Counted from the stretch's first letter, positions 42,926-54,519 are shown. The stretch: DNA of 64,000 bases from Actinomycetes bacterium (GCA_016861045.1 BOKP01000003.1:311501-375500); one strand, 5' to 3'. Notes: a model not told the origin generated them from the letters alone. A program made the numbers and translations.

Positions 42926-44269
42926 TCATCCGGCCTCGAGCGCGGCGACGAAGAACCCGTCGGTGCCGTCGCGATCGCTCCGGGTCTGGAGGAAGCGCCG
43001 GTCGGCGGGCAGGGCGAGCGACGCCCGGGCCGGGTCGGCGCCGAGGTCGACGATCCGCGCCGGGGCGGCGGCGGCGACGCCCTCGTTCTCCGCCCGGCTG
43101 ATCGTGCAGGTCGAGTAGACGACGCGGCCGCCCGGCGCCGCCTCGAGCGCCCGCTCGAGGATCCGGCCGGCGGCCGCCGCCATCCTCGCGATCCCCTCGG
43201 GGTCGCGCTGCCAGCGCGCATCCGGCCGCGTCGCCAGCGTCCCCAGCCCGGAGCACGGCGGATCGACGAGGACGGCGTCGAAGCGGCCCGGCGGCGGCCC
43301 GCTCGCGTCGCGGATCTCGACCGCGGCGGCGTCGGCGCCGACGCGGTCGAGCGTCGTCCTCAGCCGGCGGGCACGGCCGGGGTGCCGCTCGACCGCCACG
43401 AGGCCGGCGCCGCGCCTGCCGAGCGCGGCGGCGATCTGGGTGGCCTTGGCGCCGGGCGCCGCGCAGAGGTCGAGGACGCGATCTCCCGGCCGCGGCGCCA
43501 GGATCTCGACGACGGACGCCGACGCCCGCGACTGCGGCACGACGGCCCCGGCGGCGACGAGCCCCCCGATCGCGCCTCGCTCGCCCCCGGTCACGACCAT
43601 CGATCCCGCCGGCGCCGGCGGGATCGCCGGGTCGGCGGCGCGAGCCTCGACCCCCGCGGCCGCCAGCTCCGCCAGCGCCGCCGCGCGGTCGCCCCGGAGC
43701 CCGTTCGCCCGCAGCGCCAGCTCGGGCGGTTCGTTGACGGCCTTGAGCAGCGATCGGGCATCCTCGGCCCCGAGCTCCCGCCACCAGAGACCGGCGAGCC
43801 ACGGCGGCACCGAATGCGCGACCGCCGCCGCGTCCGGGTCGCCGTCGTCGAGCGAGCCGAGGAGCTCGTCGCGCTCGCGCGCGGCGCGGCGGAGCACGGC
43901 GTTGACGAAGCCGCCGCCGCGGCGGCGTCCGCCCCTTCCCTTCGCCAGCGCGACCGCCTGGTCGACCGCGGCATGCTCGGCGCCCGCGGCCGCGAAGAGC
44001 AACTCGTAGAGGCCGAGCCGGAGCGCCGCCAGCAGCGGCGCGTCGATCCGCTGCGGCGAGCGCCCGGTCAGCGCGGCCGCGAAGTGATCGCTCGTCCCGC
44101 GGCGCTGGACGGCGCCGTAGGCGAGCGCCTGCGCCTGGGCCCGCTCGCGCCCCCGGAGCCCGAGCCGCTCCGCCTCGGCGCGCAGCGCCCGGTCCGCCCA
44201 GGCCCCTTCCTCGAAGACGCGCCGCAGGGTCACGTAGGCGGCGCGGCGAGCCGCGGTCGGGACGCTCAA
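42926..44269 (-). CDS. rsmB: 16S rRNA (cytosine-967-C5)-methyltransferase RsmB
   Basis: A 447-residue enzyme. The N-terminal NusB-like domain (about 1-140, AYVTLRRVFEEGAWADRALR) precedes the methyltransferase core (VLDLCAAPGAKATQIAA, DPPCSGLGTLATRPDARW with the first catalytic Cys, and VYSTCTISRAENE with the second). It starts at TTG 44269, whose last bases overlap the fmt stop (TTGA). With fmt and def it forms the usual def-fmt-rsmB operon. Confidence 0.95.
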   Translation of the reverse strand: MSVPTAARRAAYVTLRRVFEEGAWADRALRAEAERLGLRGRERAQAQALAYGAVQRRGTSDHFAAALTGRSPQRIDAPLLAALRLGLYELLFAAAGAEHAAVDQAVALAKGRGGRRRGGGFVNAVLRRAARERDELLGSLDDGDPDAAAVAHSVPPWLAGLWWRELGAEDARSLLKAVNEPPELALRANGLRGDRAAALAELAAAGVEARAADPAIPPAPAGSMVVTGGERGAIGGLVAAGAVVPQSRASASVVEILAPRPGDRVLDLCAAPGAKATQIAAALGRRGAGLVAVERHPGRARRLRTTLDRVGADAAAVEIRDASGPPPGRFDAVLVDPPCSGLGTLATRPDARWQRDPEGIARMAAAAGRILERALEAAPGGRVVYSTCTISRAENEGVAAAAPARIVDLGADPARASLALPADRRFLQTRSDRDGTDGFFVAALEAG

Positions 44270-45180
44270 GGCTCGGCGGCCGCGGGCAGGCCGTGGCCGC
44301 GCAGGTAGTCGCCGGCGCTCATCCACCGCCGTCCCGGCGGCTGCACCGAGCCGATCTCGAGGGCGCCGGCGCGGCAGCCGAGCACGAGGGCGTCCCCCGC
44401 GGACGCGAGCTCACCCGGAGCCGGGCCGCTCGCGCGCACGACCGGATCGCGGACGCCGAGGCGGGAGCCGCCGGCGAGCTCGACGAAGGCGCCGATGTGA
44501 GGCGTCAGGGCCCTGATCCGCAGCGCCTCGGCCCGGGCTCCGGCCCCGGGGTCGATCCGGCGCTCGGCGGGCCCGATCCGCTCCGCGTAGGTGAGCCCTG
44601 CCGCCGCCTGGTCGACCAGCTCGAGCGTCCCCGTCGCCCGCAGGTCGAGCGTCCCGGCGAGCAGCCGGGCGCCGATCCCGGCGAGGCGACCCGCGAGCGA
44701 GCCGTAGTCCTCCGCGGCCCCGATCGGCGTCGACTCGCGGGCCGCCACCGGGCCGGCGTCGAGCCCGGCGGTGACCCTCATCACGCAGGCGCCGGTGACC
44801 TCGTCGCCGGCCATGATCGCCCGCTCGATCGGCGCCGCCCCGCGCCACCGCGGCAGCAGCGACGGATGCAGGTTGAGGAGCTCGATCGCGGCGAGGAGCT
44901 CGGCCCCGATGAGCTGGCCGAAAGCGCAGACCACGCCGACCTCGACGCCGGTCGCGAGCAGGCGCCGACGCGACTCCGGCTCGTTCACGTCGGCCGTCTG
45001 CATCAACTCGATCCCGAGCCCCGCCGCCGCCGCCGCGGCCGGCGGCGGCGCGAGCTTGCGACCGCGCCCGCGGGGCCGGTCCGGGGGGGTGATGACGAGC
45101 AGCGGCCGGTGCGGGCCCGCGGCGAGCTCCTCGAGCACGGCGGCCGCGAACCCGGAGCTGCCCAGGTAGACGATCCTCAA
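44266..45180 (-). CDS. fmt: Methionyl-tRNA formyltransferase
   Basis: A 304-residue enzyme that formylates initiator Met-tRNA. MRIVYLGSSGFAAAVLEEL, the LNLHPSLLPRWRGAAPIERA active-site loop (Asn/His and SLLP), and DAGPVAARESTPI are typical. The C-terminal domain (about 210-300) binds tRNA. The 3' end overlaps rsmB by TTGA. Confidence 0.96.
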   Translation of the reverse strand: MRIVYLGSSGFAAAVLEELAAGPHRPLLVITPPDRPRGRGRKLAPPPAAAAAAGLGIELMQTADVNEPESRRRLLATGVEVGVVCAFGQLIGAELLAAIELLNLHPSLLPRWRGAAPIERAIMAGDEVTGACVMRVTAGLDAGPVAARESTPIGAAEDYGSLAGRLAGIGARLLAGTLDLRATGTLELVDQAAAGLTYAERIGPAERRIDPGAGARAEALRIRALTPHIGAFVELAGGSRLGVRDPVVRASGPAPGELASAGDALVLGCRAGALEIGSVQPPGRRWMSAGDYLRGHGLPAAAEP

Positions 45181-45184
45181 GGGA

Positions 45185-45808
45185 TCACTCCGACCCGGGC
45201 TCGGGCTCCCCGTCCCCCTCCAGCATCGCGGGCTCGAACCGCTCGCCCTCGCGCAGCGCCCGCAGCGCTGCCCGCCGCTGCCGGCGCTCGGTCCGGTCGA
45301 GGATCAGGATCCCGTCGAGGTGATCGATCTCGTGCTGGAGGACCCGCGCCTCGAGACCCGACGCCTCGATCGTGAGCGGCGTCCCGCCGAGGTCGACGGC
45401 GCTGACGCGGGCGTGCAGGGGCCGCTCGACGTCGACGAGGATGTCGGCGAGGCTCAGGCAGCCCTCCTCGGCGGTCGCGAGCTCCCCGGAGGCCCATTCG
45501 ACCCTCGGGTTGACGATCGCCCGCGGCTCGGCGTCGAGGGTGGACTGGAACACCAGCAGCCGCCGCATCAGGCCGAGCTGGGTGGCGGCGAGGCCGATCC
45601 CGAGCGCGTTCTCCATCAGCGTGTGCATCCGCTCCGCGGCGGCCCGGAGCTCGGGGCCGAAGTCGGTCACCGGCGAGGCCTTCGACTTCAGCACCGGGTC
45701 ACCGAACTGGCGTACCTCGCCGAGCGCCCGCCGGCGCCGCTCGAGCGTCTCGTCGTCGACCCCGGGCTCGGCGCCCGCCTCGGCCTCTCTCGCCTCGGTC
45801 TCGGCCAT
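45185..45808 (-). CDS. def: Peptide deformylase
   Basis: A 207-residue metal enzyme that removes the N-formyl group. GIGLAATQLG (motif I), EGCLSLAD (motif II, Cys ligand) and QHEIDHLDGILILDR (motif III, two His and Glu) are complete. The N-terminal 28 residues are an acidic, poorly conserved extension and the C-terminus is also acidic. TAAGAT 6 nt before the ATG at 45808 predicts a leaderless transcript for the def-fmt-rsmB operon. Only 4 nt separates it from fmt. Confidence 0.95.
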   Translation of the reverse strand: MAETEAREAEAGAEPGVDDETLERRRRALGEVRQFGDPVLKSKASPVTDFGPELRAAAERMHTLMENALGIGLAATQLGLMRRLLVFQSTLDAEPRAIVNPRVEWASGELATAEEGCLSLADILVDVERPLHARVSAVDLGGTPLTIEASGLEARVLQHEIDHLDGILILDRTERRQRRAALRALREGERFEPAMLEGDGEPEPGSE

Positions 45809-45814
45809 GTGACG

Positions 45815-45820
45815 ATCTTA
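45815..45820 (-). promoter_or_regulatory. -10 box of the def operon
   Basis: TAAGAT on the minus strand, 6 nt before the ATG at 45808; leaderless. Confidence 0.6.
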
Positions 45821-45837
45821 TTAGGGGGCCGGCGCGG

Positions 45838-48048
45838 TCACTGGGGATCGACGTCGACCGCGAGCGTCACCCCGCGCAGCGCCGCCCTCACCCCCGGCTG
45901 CTCGAGCGCCACCCGCGCCGCCGCCGCGTCGCGCTCGGGCTGGCCGCTCTTGACCAGCAGGCGGCGGCGGAAGCGCCCCCGGCGGCGGAAGCGCGGCGCC
46001 GGACCGAGGAGCTCCGCGTCGGATCCGAGCCGGGGGCCGAGCTCGGCCGCGATCGCGGCGGCGGCGGCGGCTAGCTCGCCCTCGTCGGCGCCGCTGAGCT
46101 CGATCGCCAGCAGCGCGGAGAAGGGCGGGTAGCCGAACTCGCGCCGGCGGACGAGCTCGGCGGCGAGAAAGCCCGCCGCGTCGTGGTCGGCCGCCGCCGC
46201 GATCGGCGGCGCCGAAGGCGCGAGCGTCTGCACGAGCACGCGCCCGCCGCGCTCACCGCGACCGCTCCGGCCGGCGAGCTGGGCGACGAGCGCGAACGTC
46301 CGCTCCTCCGCCCTGAAGTCCGGGTAGCGCAGGGTCGAGTCGGCGTCGATCAGCACGCTCAGGGCGACATCCGGGAAGTCGTGGCCCTTGGCGACCATCT
46401 GCGTGCCGACGAGGACGCCGCCGTCGGCCCGGTCGAACGCGGCGAGGATCCGGCCGTGGCCGTCGCGACCGCCGACGGCGTCGGCATCGAGGCGGAACAC
46501 GGGCGCGGGCGCGACGATCTCGCCGACGATCCGCTCGATCCGCTCGGTTCCCGCCCCGTGACGCGTGATCGAGACCGATCCGCAACCGGGACACGCGGCC
46601 GGCACCGGCTCGACGTGGCCGCAGTGGTGGCAGCGGACCGCGGCGCGCCCGCGATGGAGGACGAGCGACACGTCGCAGCTCGGGCAGACGACCGCGGCGC
46701 CGCAGGCGCCGCAGCTCAGGTGCGGCGCATAGCCGCGACGGTTGAGCATCACGATCGCCTTCGCCCCCGCCCCGCCCCGCGAGAGCGTCGCGAGCGCCTC
46801 ACGGGTGGTCGGATGCAGCGGCCCGACGCCGCCCGCGACCTCGCGCATGTCGAGGATCTCGACCGGCGGCAGCGACCGGCCATCGACCCGCTCGGGCAGC
46901 TCGAGTCGATCGAGCTCGGCCCAGCTCTCCGGCCGCGGGGTCGCGCTCCCGGCCAGATACACCGCGCCGGCCCCGGCGGCCCGGTGGCGGGCGACGGCGC
47001 GGGCGTCATAGCGCGGGTCCCCCTCCTGCTTGTAGGAGGGGTCGTGCTCCTCGTCGACGACGATCAGGCCGACGCCGGCGATCGGCGCGAAGACCGCCGA
47101 GCGGGGGCCGACGCAGACCCGGGCCTCGCCCGAGCGCAGCCGCCGCCACTCGTCGAAGCGCTCCCCCTCCGAGAGGCCGGAATGGAGGACGGCAACCCGG
47201 TCGCCGAGCCGGGCGGCGACGCGGCCGACGGTCTGCGGGGTGAGGCCGATCTCGGGGACGAGCAGGATCGCGCCGCGGCCGCGCTCGAGCGCGGCCTCGA
47301 TCACGGCCAGGTAGACCTCGGTCTTGCCGGAGCCGGTGACGCCGTGCAGCAGCCGCTCCCGAGGCCCCTCGCCGTCGAGCCCGGCGACGAGCGCCGCGAC
47401 GCAGCCGCGCTGCGCCGCCGTGAGCCGCGACGCCCCCGCGGGCGCCCCGACGGCGTCGAACCGCGGGACGCGCCGGAGCTCGCGAAGCGGACGCTCGACG
47501 AGACCGCGCCGCTCGAGCCTGGCGAGGACGACGGAGTCGGCTCCGGCGAGCTCGCGCAGCCGGGCTCCAGCGAGCTCCCCCGCTGCGGCGAGGCGCTCGA
47601 GCGCCGCCCGCTGGCGGACGCCGAGGCGGGCATCCGAGCCGGGCTCGAGCGCGGCGCGGCCGGCGTCGGTGATCGCGGCGCGACGCTCGGTCCGCGGCTT
47701 CGGGGAGCGCGGCACGCGGCCGGTCCGCGTCCCCGGCGGCAGCACCAGGGCGAGGCCGCGGGACGCGGTCGAGCAGTATCGCTCGGCGACCCAGAGCCCG
47801 AGCCGCACCAGCTCGGCCGGGGCGCCCGCCTCGAGCGCCTCGAGGGGCTCGGCGAGCCGCTCCGGCGGCAGGTCGCTGGCGGCGGCGACCTCGACGACGA
47901 CGCCGAGCAGGCGACGGCCGGCGAAGGGCACGACCAGCAGCGAGCCGACGCCGACGCCGGCGGCGACCATCGGCTCCGGCAGGCGGTAGTCGAACGGTCC
48001 GCGCACCGCGCGCGCGGTCGTCATCGGCTCTACCCTGGCGATCTCCAT
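45838..48048 (-). CDS. priA: Primosomal protein PriA
   Basis: A 736-residue replication-restart helicase. The N-terminal DNA-binding domain (about 1-110) precedes the helicase core with HGVTGSGKTEVY, IVVDEEHDPSYKQ and GSATPRPESWAEL. The zinc-binding Cys set lies in CGACGAAVVCPSCD and CHHCGHVEPVPAACPGCG. The core ends VGTQMVAKGHDFPDV and AQLAGRSGRGER. It is the last gene before the divergent PH-domain gene. TAGGTT 10 nt before the ATG gives a near-leaderless start. Confidence 0.95.
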   Translation of the reverse strand: MEIARVEPMTTARAVRGPFDYRLPEPMVAAGVGVGSLLVVPFAGRRLLGVVVEVAAASDLPPERLAEPLEALEAGAPAELVRLGLWVAERYCSTASRGLALVLPPGTRTGRVPRSPKPRTERRAAITDAGRAALEPGSDARLGVRQRAALERLAAAGELAGARLRELAGADSVVLARLERRGLVERPLRELRRVPRFDAVGAPAGASRLTAAQRGCVAALVAGLDGEGPRERLLHGVTGSGKTEVYLAVIEAALERGRGAILLVPEIGLTPQTVGRVAARLGDRVAVLHSGLSEGERFDEWRRLRSGEARVCVGPRSAVFAPIAGVGLIVVDEEHDPSYKQEGDPRYDARAVARHRAAGAGAVYLAGSATPRPESWAELDRLELPERVDGRSLPPVEILDMREVAGGVGPLHPTTREALATLSRGGAGAKAIVMLNRRGYAPHLSCGACGAAVVCPSCDVSLVLHRGRAAVRCHHCGHVEPVPAACPGCGSVSITRHGAGTERIERIVGEIVAPAPVFRLDADAVGGRDGHGRILAAFDRADGGVLVGTQMVAKGHDFPDVALSVLIDADSTLRYPDFRAEERTFALVAQLAGRSGRGERGGRVLVQTLAPSAPPIAAAADHDAAGFLAAELVRRREFGYPPFSALLAIELSGADEGELAAAAAAIAAELGPRLGSDAELLGPAPRFRRRGRFRRRLLVKSGQPERDAAAARVALEQPGVRAALRGVTLAVDVDPQ

Positions 48049-48058
48049 CGAAGCGCTG

Positions 48059-48064
48059 AACCTA
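48059..48064 (-). promoter_or_regulatory. -10 box of priA
   Basis: TAGGTT on the minus strand, 10 nt before the ATG at 48048. Confidence 0.4.
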
Positions 48065-48124
48065 CGCGCACGCGCGGACGCTCGGCCCGGCCCGACCGCC
48101 TCCCCGCGACCGAACCGACCGGTA

Positions 48125-48130
48125 TATCTT
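48125..48130 (+). promoter_or_regulatory. -10 box, leaderless start of the PH-domain gene
   Basis: TATCTT ends 6 nt before the GTG at 48137. Confidence 0.5.
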
Positions 48131-48136
48131 GCCCCC

Positions 48137-48661
48137 GTGGCGCTGAACCTGGGACCGGGAGAGGAGGTCGTCTTCGAGGGCCATCCCTCCTGGCGGGCGA
48201 TCCTCGGCTTCTACATCAAGGGGATCGTGGTGGTCGCCGTCGTCGCCGCCCTCGCCGCCCTGATCGGCGGCGGCTCCGACGTCGCCCTGATCACCGTGAT
48301 CGTCGTCGCCGGCGCGGTTCTCGTCGTCCTGATCGGCTTCGTGCGTCGCGTCGCGACCCGCTACACGATCACGACGCGACGGCTGAACATCAAGCACGGG
48401 ATCGTCTCCCGCGACGTCCAGGAGACGAAGATCGAGCGGGTCCAGGACGTCAACTACCGCCAGTCGGTCTTCCAGCGGATCATGAAGATCGGGGACGTCG
48501 ACTTCGACACCGCCGCCGACAACTCCGAGTCCGACTTCGTCTTCGCCGGCGTCGCCAACCCCGAGGAGGTCGTCGAGCGCGTCCACATGGCGACCGAGCC
48601 CGGCGCCCGTCCCCAGCGGCGGCGCGAGCAGGCCGAGACCCGCTTCGATCCCGGCGTCTAG
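48137..48661 (+). CDS. PH-domain (bPH2/DUF304) membrane protein
   Basis: A 174-residue protein with two transmembrane helices (about 29-46 and 50-68: GIVVVAVVAALAALIGG and VALITVIVVAGAVLVVLIG) and a bacterial PH domain (about 74-145: RYTITTRRLNIKHGIVSRDV, then VNYRQSVFQRIMKIGDVDFD). The N-terminal LGPGEEVVFEGHPSWR is typical of the family. The C-terminus is basic/polar. It probably acts at the membrane; no specific role is established. It is divergent from priA. Confidence 0.88.
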   Translation: MALNLGPGEEVVFEGHPSWRAILGFYIKGIVVVAVVAALAALIGGGSDVALITVIVVAGAVLVVLIGFVRRVATRYTITTRRLNIKHGIVSRDVQETKIERVQDVNYRQSVFQRIMKIGDVDFDTAADNSESDFVFAGVANPEEVVERVHMATEPGARPQRRREQAETRFDPGV

Positions 48662-48681
48662 CCGGGCCGTCGCGGCGCCGC

Positions 48682-49953
<1,272 letters not shown>

Positions 49954-50029
49954 CTGGAACCTGGTGGCCTCTCTTCGCTCGCGTTGCGGCCCCGATCGCG
50001 GCCTCGCCCGGCCCGGCGGGCGTCCCGCA

Positions 50030-50035
50030 ATGCTA
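50030..50035 (-). promoter_or_regulatory. -10 box of metK
   Basis: TAGCAT on the minus strand, about 76 nt upstream of the ATG; the leader between contains GC-rich stems of unknown role. Confidence 0.4.
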
Positions 50036-50039
50036 TTCG

Positions 50040-51917
50040 CTATTCGCCGAACGGCGAGGGATCGATCTCGGGGACCTGCCGGGGCCCGACGGCGATCCTG
50101 AGGTCGGTGTCGATCTCCTCCTTCCCGCCGACCACCGTCAGCGCCGCCGCCGTCACAGCTCGCAGGTCCGGCGCGAGGGCGGCGTAGTCGGGATCGACCG
50201 CGAGCCCGGCCTGCTCTCCGAGGTCGAGGAGTCCGCCGAGGTCGAGGTAGGCGATCAGCGACACCTCCTCCGGCATCCCGTCGGTCAGCTCGCGGAACCG
50301 CTCCGAGTCCTCGAGGCCGCCGTCGGGCGAGCGGGCCTGCTCGATCCCGAGCGAGTCGGTCGCGATCACCAGCCGGTCGTCCCAGGCCGCGTACGTGAGG
50401 TCGACCGCATCGCTGACGACCAGCGACCGGGCCTGGACGCCGGCGAGCTGGATCGACTCGAAGGTCGCCTCGCGCCCCCCGTCCGGGCCGGCGGCGCGCT
50501 CGACCGCGGGCTCGAGACGGGCCAGCGAGCGCCGCGCCGCCTCGGGATCGACTCCGCTCGAGACCAGGCTCGCGTAGGGGGTCCCGGCACCTGCCGCGAC
50601 TCCGGGCACCGAGGCCTCCGAGCCGATCGCGACCGGCTGCAGCGACAGTGCCGCCTCGTCGCCGAGGAGCGGCAGCACGTCGCGGATCAGGTCGACGCCG
50701 GCGTCCCGGCCGAGCCGGCCGGTGGCGCGGCGAAACGCGGTCAGCAGCCCGGGCGAGCTGGTGCGGGCCTGGTCGAGCAGCGCCCCGATCCCCGCGTCCG
50801 GGTCGCCGAGCCCGAGGTAGGCCAGCGGCCGCGGGCCGATCGAGGCGGTCAGCGCCGGCGTGAACCGGGGCAGCGTCGTGAAGACGCCGGGCCGGTCCTC
50901 AGCCCGCGCCGGGTCGAGGTCGCTGCGGATCGCGAGGTGGAGGCCGTCGGCGTCGGCGCCGAGCGAGGCCGCCGCCCCCTCGGTTGCGGCGGCCTGGACG
51001 AGCGGCTCGAGCACGCCGAGGCCGCCGCCCGACCAGAGCAGCGTCCGGGCTCCGTCGGCGGACAGGTAGGCGGTGGCAACGCGATCCTCGGGGAGCTCGT
51101 CGAGCACGTCCGCCCCGGCCGACCCCTCGAGCGACCCCCCCGCCTCGAGCATCGCCGTCAGCCCGGTCCGCGACCCGAGCAGCAGAAAGCCCCCGTCGAT
51201 GGCCCAGGCGGTGTCACCGCGGCCGACCGCGACGTCGACGCCGGCGACGGAGGCCGTCGACTGCCGCGGCCCGAGCAGCTCGGACGCGAACCGGTCCGCG
51301 GCTTCCTCGTCGGCGGCCTCGACCATCAGCACCCGTTGCCCGCTCCGGCCCGCAGGCAGGGCCGCGAGCGCGATCTCGCCGCCCGCCCAGGGCTCGATCT
51401 GGCGCTCGTAGTCGAACCGGATCCCGGTGAGGCCGGTGAGCGCCCCGACGGCGAGGCGGCTGAGCAGCGGGACGCGACCACCGATGTCGGCCACGGCCGC
51501 GAACCGCTCGGACTCGGGATCGACGTCGAGGTGGACGTAGGCGAGCGCGTCCTCGGGGACGAGCGCGATCGCATCGTCTCCCGGCGGGCACGAATCGCCG
51601 CCCGACAGGCCGCATGGCGCGGCTGGCACCAGCACGAGCCAGATCAGCGCCACGACCGCGGCGACGATCGCCACCGCGGCGATCCGGTGGCGGGTGGTCG
51701 CCTCGAGGCGCCGCCAGGCGCCGCCGGCCCGCTGCCGGGACCTGCGCAGCCAGGCGGTCCAGGTCCCGCTCCCGGGCCCGTGGTCGCGAAGCGCCCGCAG
51801 CCGGCGGCCGATGGCGCCGGGGCCGTCGGCGGGCGCGCCGAGCTGCGCCTCCGGGCGCGGCCCCGAGAACGGCTTCCTCGGGGACCCGGGCGCGGGCTTC
51901 GGCGGTTCCTCCGGCAC
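50040..51917 (-). CDS. DUF3352 membrane-anchored protein
   Basis: A 625-residue protein. The first 85 residues are Pro/Arg-rich and cytosolic, then one transmembrane helix (about 92-112, [20 protein letters not shown]). The large extracytoplasmic part follows the DUF3352 layout: repeated [91 protein letters not shown]. Such proteins are of unknown function in actinobacterial envelopes. It starts with GTG at 51917; the TATAAA box 7 nt upstream contains the TAA stop of der. Confidence 0.85.
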   Translation of the reverse strand: MPEEPPKPAPGSPRKPFSGPRPEAQLGAPADGPGAIGRRLRALRDHGPGSGTWTAWLRRSRQRAGGAWRRLEATTRHRIAAVAIVAAVVALIWLVLVPAAPCGLSGGDSCPPGDDAIALVPEDALAYVHLDVDPESERFAAVADIGGRVPLLSRLAVGALTGLTGIRFDYERQIEPWAGGEIALAALPAGRSGQRVLMVEAADEEAADRFASELLGPRQSTASVAGVDVAVGRGDTAWAIDGGFLLLGSRTGLTAMLEAGGSLEGSAGADVLDELPEDRVATAYLSADGARTLLWSGGGLGVLEPLVQAAATEGAAASLGADADGLHLAIRSDLDPARAEDRPGVFTTLPRFTPALTASIGPRPLAYLGLGDPDAGIGALLDQARTSSPGLLTAFRRATGRLGRDAGVDLIRDVLPLLGDEAALSLQPVAIGSEASVPGVAAGAGTPYASLVSSGVDPEAARRSLARLEPAVERAAGPDGGREATFESIQLAGVQARSLVVSDAVDLTYAAWDDRLVIATDSLGIEQARSPDGGLEDSERFRELTDGMPEEVSLIAYLDLGGLLDLGEQAGLAVDPDYAALAPDLRAVTAAALTVVGGKEEIDTDLRIAVGPRQVPEIDPSPFGE

Positions 51918-51924
51918 CCGCGCG

Positions 51925-51930
51925 TTTATA
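51925..51930 (-). promoter_or_regulatory. -10 box of the DUF3352 gene over the der stop
   Basis: TATAAA on the minus strand, 7 nt before the GTG at 51917. Its TAA is the stop codon of der (51926-51928). Confidence 0.55.
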
Positions 51931-53236
51931 CCTGCCCGCGGCGCCGGCGCCGGCGCCGCGGCGTCAGATCGATCAGAAGCGGCACCCCCTCGAGCCCGAG
52001 CGCCTCCCGGAACCGGTTCTCGAGGTAGTAGGCCCAGTCGCGCGAGACCAGGGTCCGGTCGTTGACCTGGATCGCGATCCGCGGCGGCGCCTCGCCGACC
52101 TGGGCGGCGTAGTAGAGGCGCAGGCGCTTGCCGCGCCGGGCCGGCGGCGGGTTGCGCTCGACCGCGTCGGCGAGGATCCGGTTCAGCTCCGGCGTCCGCG
52201 CCCGCGCCGCCCGACGGTCGGCCAGCTCGAGCGCCTTCGGCAAGACCTTCGCGAGGTTGCGGCCGCGGAGCGCGGAGATCGTGATCACGGCAGGCCGCTG
52301 TCGCAGCCGCCGGGCGATCCGCGCCTTTGCGTCGTCGAGGTCGACCGCGACCACGTCCCACTTGTTGAGGACGACCAGCGTCGCGCAGCCGGCCTTCATC
52401 GCGAGCTCGCCGATCCGCAGGTCCTCGGCGGTCACGCCCTCGCGGGCATCGCAGACGAGGATCGCGACGTCAGCGCGGGAGGCCGCGCGCTCGGACCGGA
52501 GCTGGGCGTAGTAATCGATCGTCCCGGCGACCTTGGTGCGCCTGCGGATGCCCGCGGTATCGACCAGCAGCGCCCGCCGGCCATCGACCTCGATCGCCGT
52601 GTCGATCGCGTCGCGGGTGGTCCCGGGGACGTCGCTGACGATCGTCCGGTCGCTGCCGACGAGCGCGTTGAGAAGCGACGACTTGCCGACGTTGGGCCGG
52701 CCGAGGATCGCGATCCGGGGTTGCTCGCGCTCGATCGCCTCCGACGACGGCGGCGCGAGGCCGCTGAGGCGGTCGAGCAGGTCGCCGGTGCCGAGGCCGT
52801 GGGCGGCGGATACGGCGACGGGCTCGCCGAGCCCGAGCGCGTTGAGCTCGGCGGCGAGGTGGACGTCGGCCGGATCGTCGACCTTGTTGGCGACGACGAC
52901 GACGGGCTGCTCCGCCGCCCGCAGCAACGCCGCCACCTCGGCGTCGCCGGGCCCCAGCCCCGCCTTCGCATCGATCACGTGGAGGACGGCGTCGGCGTCG
53001 GCGATCGCCTCACGGGCCTGGCGCTGGACCGCCCGCGACAGCGAGTCCGAGGCGGCGAGGTCGACGCCGCCGGTGTCGATCAGGACCAGCGGCACGCCGT
53101 TCCACTCGGTCTCGATCTCCTTGCGGTCGCGGGTTACGCCCGGCTCCTCGTGGGTGACCGCCTCGCGGCGGCCGCTGAGGCGGTTGATCAGCGTGCTCTT
53201 GCCCGCGTTCGGGTAGCCGACGACCGCGACCTTCAT
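51926..53236 (-). CDS. der: Ribosome-assembly GTPase Der (EngA)
   Basis: A 436-residue protein with two GTPase domains for 50S assembly: first P-loop [14 protein letters not shown] (unusual Ala), VANKVDD; second [32 protein letters not shown]. The C-terminal KH-like domain (about 345-430) ends in an Arg-rich tail. It follows cmk by 13 nt; the aroA-cmk-der grouping is common in bacteria. Confidence 0.96.
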   Translation of the reverse strand: MKVAVVGYPNAGKSTLINRLSGRREAVTHEEPGVTRDRKEIETEWNGVPLVLIDTGGVDLAASDSLSRAVQRQAREAIADADAVLHVIDAKAGLGPGDAEVAALLRAAEQPVVVVANKVDDPADVHLAAELNALGLGEPVAVSAAHGLGTGDLLDRLSGLAPPSSEAIEREQPRIAILGRPNVGKSSLLNALVGSDRTIVSDVPGTTRDAIDTAIEVDGRRALLVDTAGIRRRTKVAGTIDYYAQLRSERAASRADVAILVCDAREGVTAEDLRIGELAMKAGCATLVVLNKWDVVAVDLDDAKARIARRLRQRPAVITISALRGRNLAKVLPKALELADRRAARARTPELNRILADAVERNPPPARRGKRLRLYYAAQVGEAPPRIAIQVNDRTLVSRDWAYYLENRFREALGLEGVPLLIDLTPRRRRRRRGQV

Positions 53237-53249
53237 CGTCGGCCCCCGC

Positions 53250-53888
53250 TCACGCCAGGCCACGCCCGCGAGCGATCGCGGCGATCCGCTCGACCACCTC
53301 GTCGACCCCGAGCCCCGTCGTGTCGAGCTCGACCGCGTCGGCGGCGATCGTCAGGGCCCCGTGCTCGCGATCGCGATCGCGGGCATCGCGATCGCGCTGC
53401 GCCGCGAGCACGGCAGCCTCGTCGTCGCCGGTCTCGGCGGCGCGACGGCGCGCCCGCTCCTCCTCCGAGGCGCTGAGGTGGATCTTCAGCGGAGCGTCGG
53501 GGCAGACCACCGTGCCGATGTCACGACCCTCCGCGACCCACGAGCCGGTGGACACGAGCTCGCGCTGGCGGGCGACCATCGCGTCGCGGACGCCGCGGTG
53601 GACGGAGACCCGCGAGGCCGCCGCCGACACCGCCGGCCCGCGGATCGGCGCGCTCACGTCCTCGCCGTCGATCGCGATCCGGCCCGGCTCGATTCGAAGC
53701 TCGAGCGCGGCGGCGAGCGCGGCGGTTCCCTCGGCATCGTCGGGATCGAGCCCGGCCCGCAGCGTCGCCAGGGCGACGCTGCGATACATCGCCCCGGAAT
53801 CCAGGTAGGTGAAGCCGAGGCGCTCGGCCAGCGCCCGGGCCACGGTCGATTTCCCGGCCCCGGCGGGCCCGTCGATGGCGATCACCAT
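53250..53888 (-). CDS. cmk: Cytidylate kinase
   Basis: A 212-residue kinase of CMP/d[22 protein letters not shown] is the P-loop, [13 protein letters not shown] and [21 protein letters not shown] are typical, and the lid has [16 protein letters not shown]. The start at 53888 fits; the longer frame to 53996 is not conserved. It follows aroA and the divergent membrane gene in the cluster. Confidence 0.96.
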   Translation of the reverse strand: MVIAIDGPAGAGKSTVARALAERLGFTYLDSGAMYRSVALATLRAGLDPDDAEGTAALAAALELRIEPGRIAIDGEDVSAPIRGPAVSAAASRVSVHRGVRDAMVARQRELVSTGSWVAEGRDIGTVVCPDAPLKIHLSASEEERARRRAAETGDDEAAVLAAQRDRDARDRDREHGALTIAADAVELDTTGLGVDEVVERIAAIARGRGLA

Positions 53889-53964
53889 GAGCGGCAGCAG
53901 GGTACCCGCCGATCGCGGCGAGCAAGCGGAAGCCGCCCGCCCGGGAACCCGAGACGACCCCCGC

Positions 53965-54471
53965 ATGCCGTCCGCTCGCGGCGTCAGGGTGGCCACCGTG
54001 CTCGACCTCGTGCGCCACGCCGACCGCGCGATCTACGTCCTGATCGCGGTGATGGCCGTCACGGTCGCGCTCGAGGGCGTCGAGGACCGGGCCGGCAAGG
54101 TGCTCGCCTACACGATCGGCGCCGCGATCGCCCTGACCCTGGCCGAGCTCTTCGCCGACCGGGTCGGGATCTCGGTCAGCGAGCGGCGGCCGGCGAACGA
54201 GGCGGAGCGGCGGCGCGAGTACCGCGAGGCGCTCACCGGCCTCGTCGTCGCCGCGATCCCGATCGCGTTCTTCCTGCTGGCGGTGCTCGATGCGATCGAG
54301 CTCCGCGGGGCCTTCATCCTCTCGCAGTGGTCCGGCTTCGGGATCCTCGCCGTCTACTCGTTCGTCGCCTCGCGGGCGGCCGGCAACAGCACGCCCCGGA
54401 GCGTCGCCGGCGCCGCCGCCCTGACCGCGGTCGGCGGCGCGCTGATCCTGCTCAACGCCGCCACCAAGTGA
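53965..54471 (+). CDS. Four-helix membrane protein of unknown function
   Basis: A 168-residue protein with about four transmembrane helices (about 25-45, 48-68, 95-118 and 125-165), charged ends and no known domain. A charged loop with RRPANEAERRREYREAL is cytosolic by the positive-inside rule. It is the only plus-strand gene between cmk and aroA, diverging from cmk over 76 bp. The ATG at 53965 is preferred to the longer frame. Function unknown. Confidence 0.7.
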   Translation: MPSARGVRVATVLDLVRHADRAIYVLIAVMAVTVALEGVEDRAGKVLAYTIGAAIALTLAELFADRVGISVSERRPANEAERRREYREALTGLVVAAIPIAFFLLAVLDAIELRGAFILSQWSGFGILAVYSFVASRAAGNSTPRSVAGAAALTAVGGALILLNAATK

Positions 54472-54482
54472 TCCCGCGACCC

Positions 54483-54515
54483 GCGCCCCGGGGCGCTCGA
54501 CTTCCCTCGGGTCGA
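54483..54515. terminator. Bidirectional hairpins between converging genes
   Basis: A perfect palindrome GCGCCCCGGGGCGC at 54483-54496 is followed by a stem TCGAC...GTCGA at 54497-54515. They lie between the membrane-protein gene (+) and aroA (-), in the place of a shared terminator. Confidence 0.5.
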
Positions 54516-54519
54516 TCCC

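Noticed and set aside
49954-50036. Possible SAM riboswitch before metK
   Set aside because: The 70-nt leader is too short for SAM-I/IV and no SAM-II or other core motif is visible.
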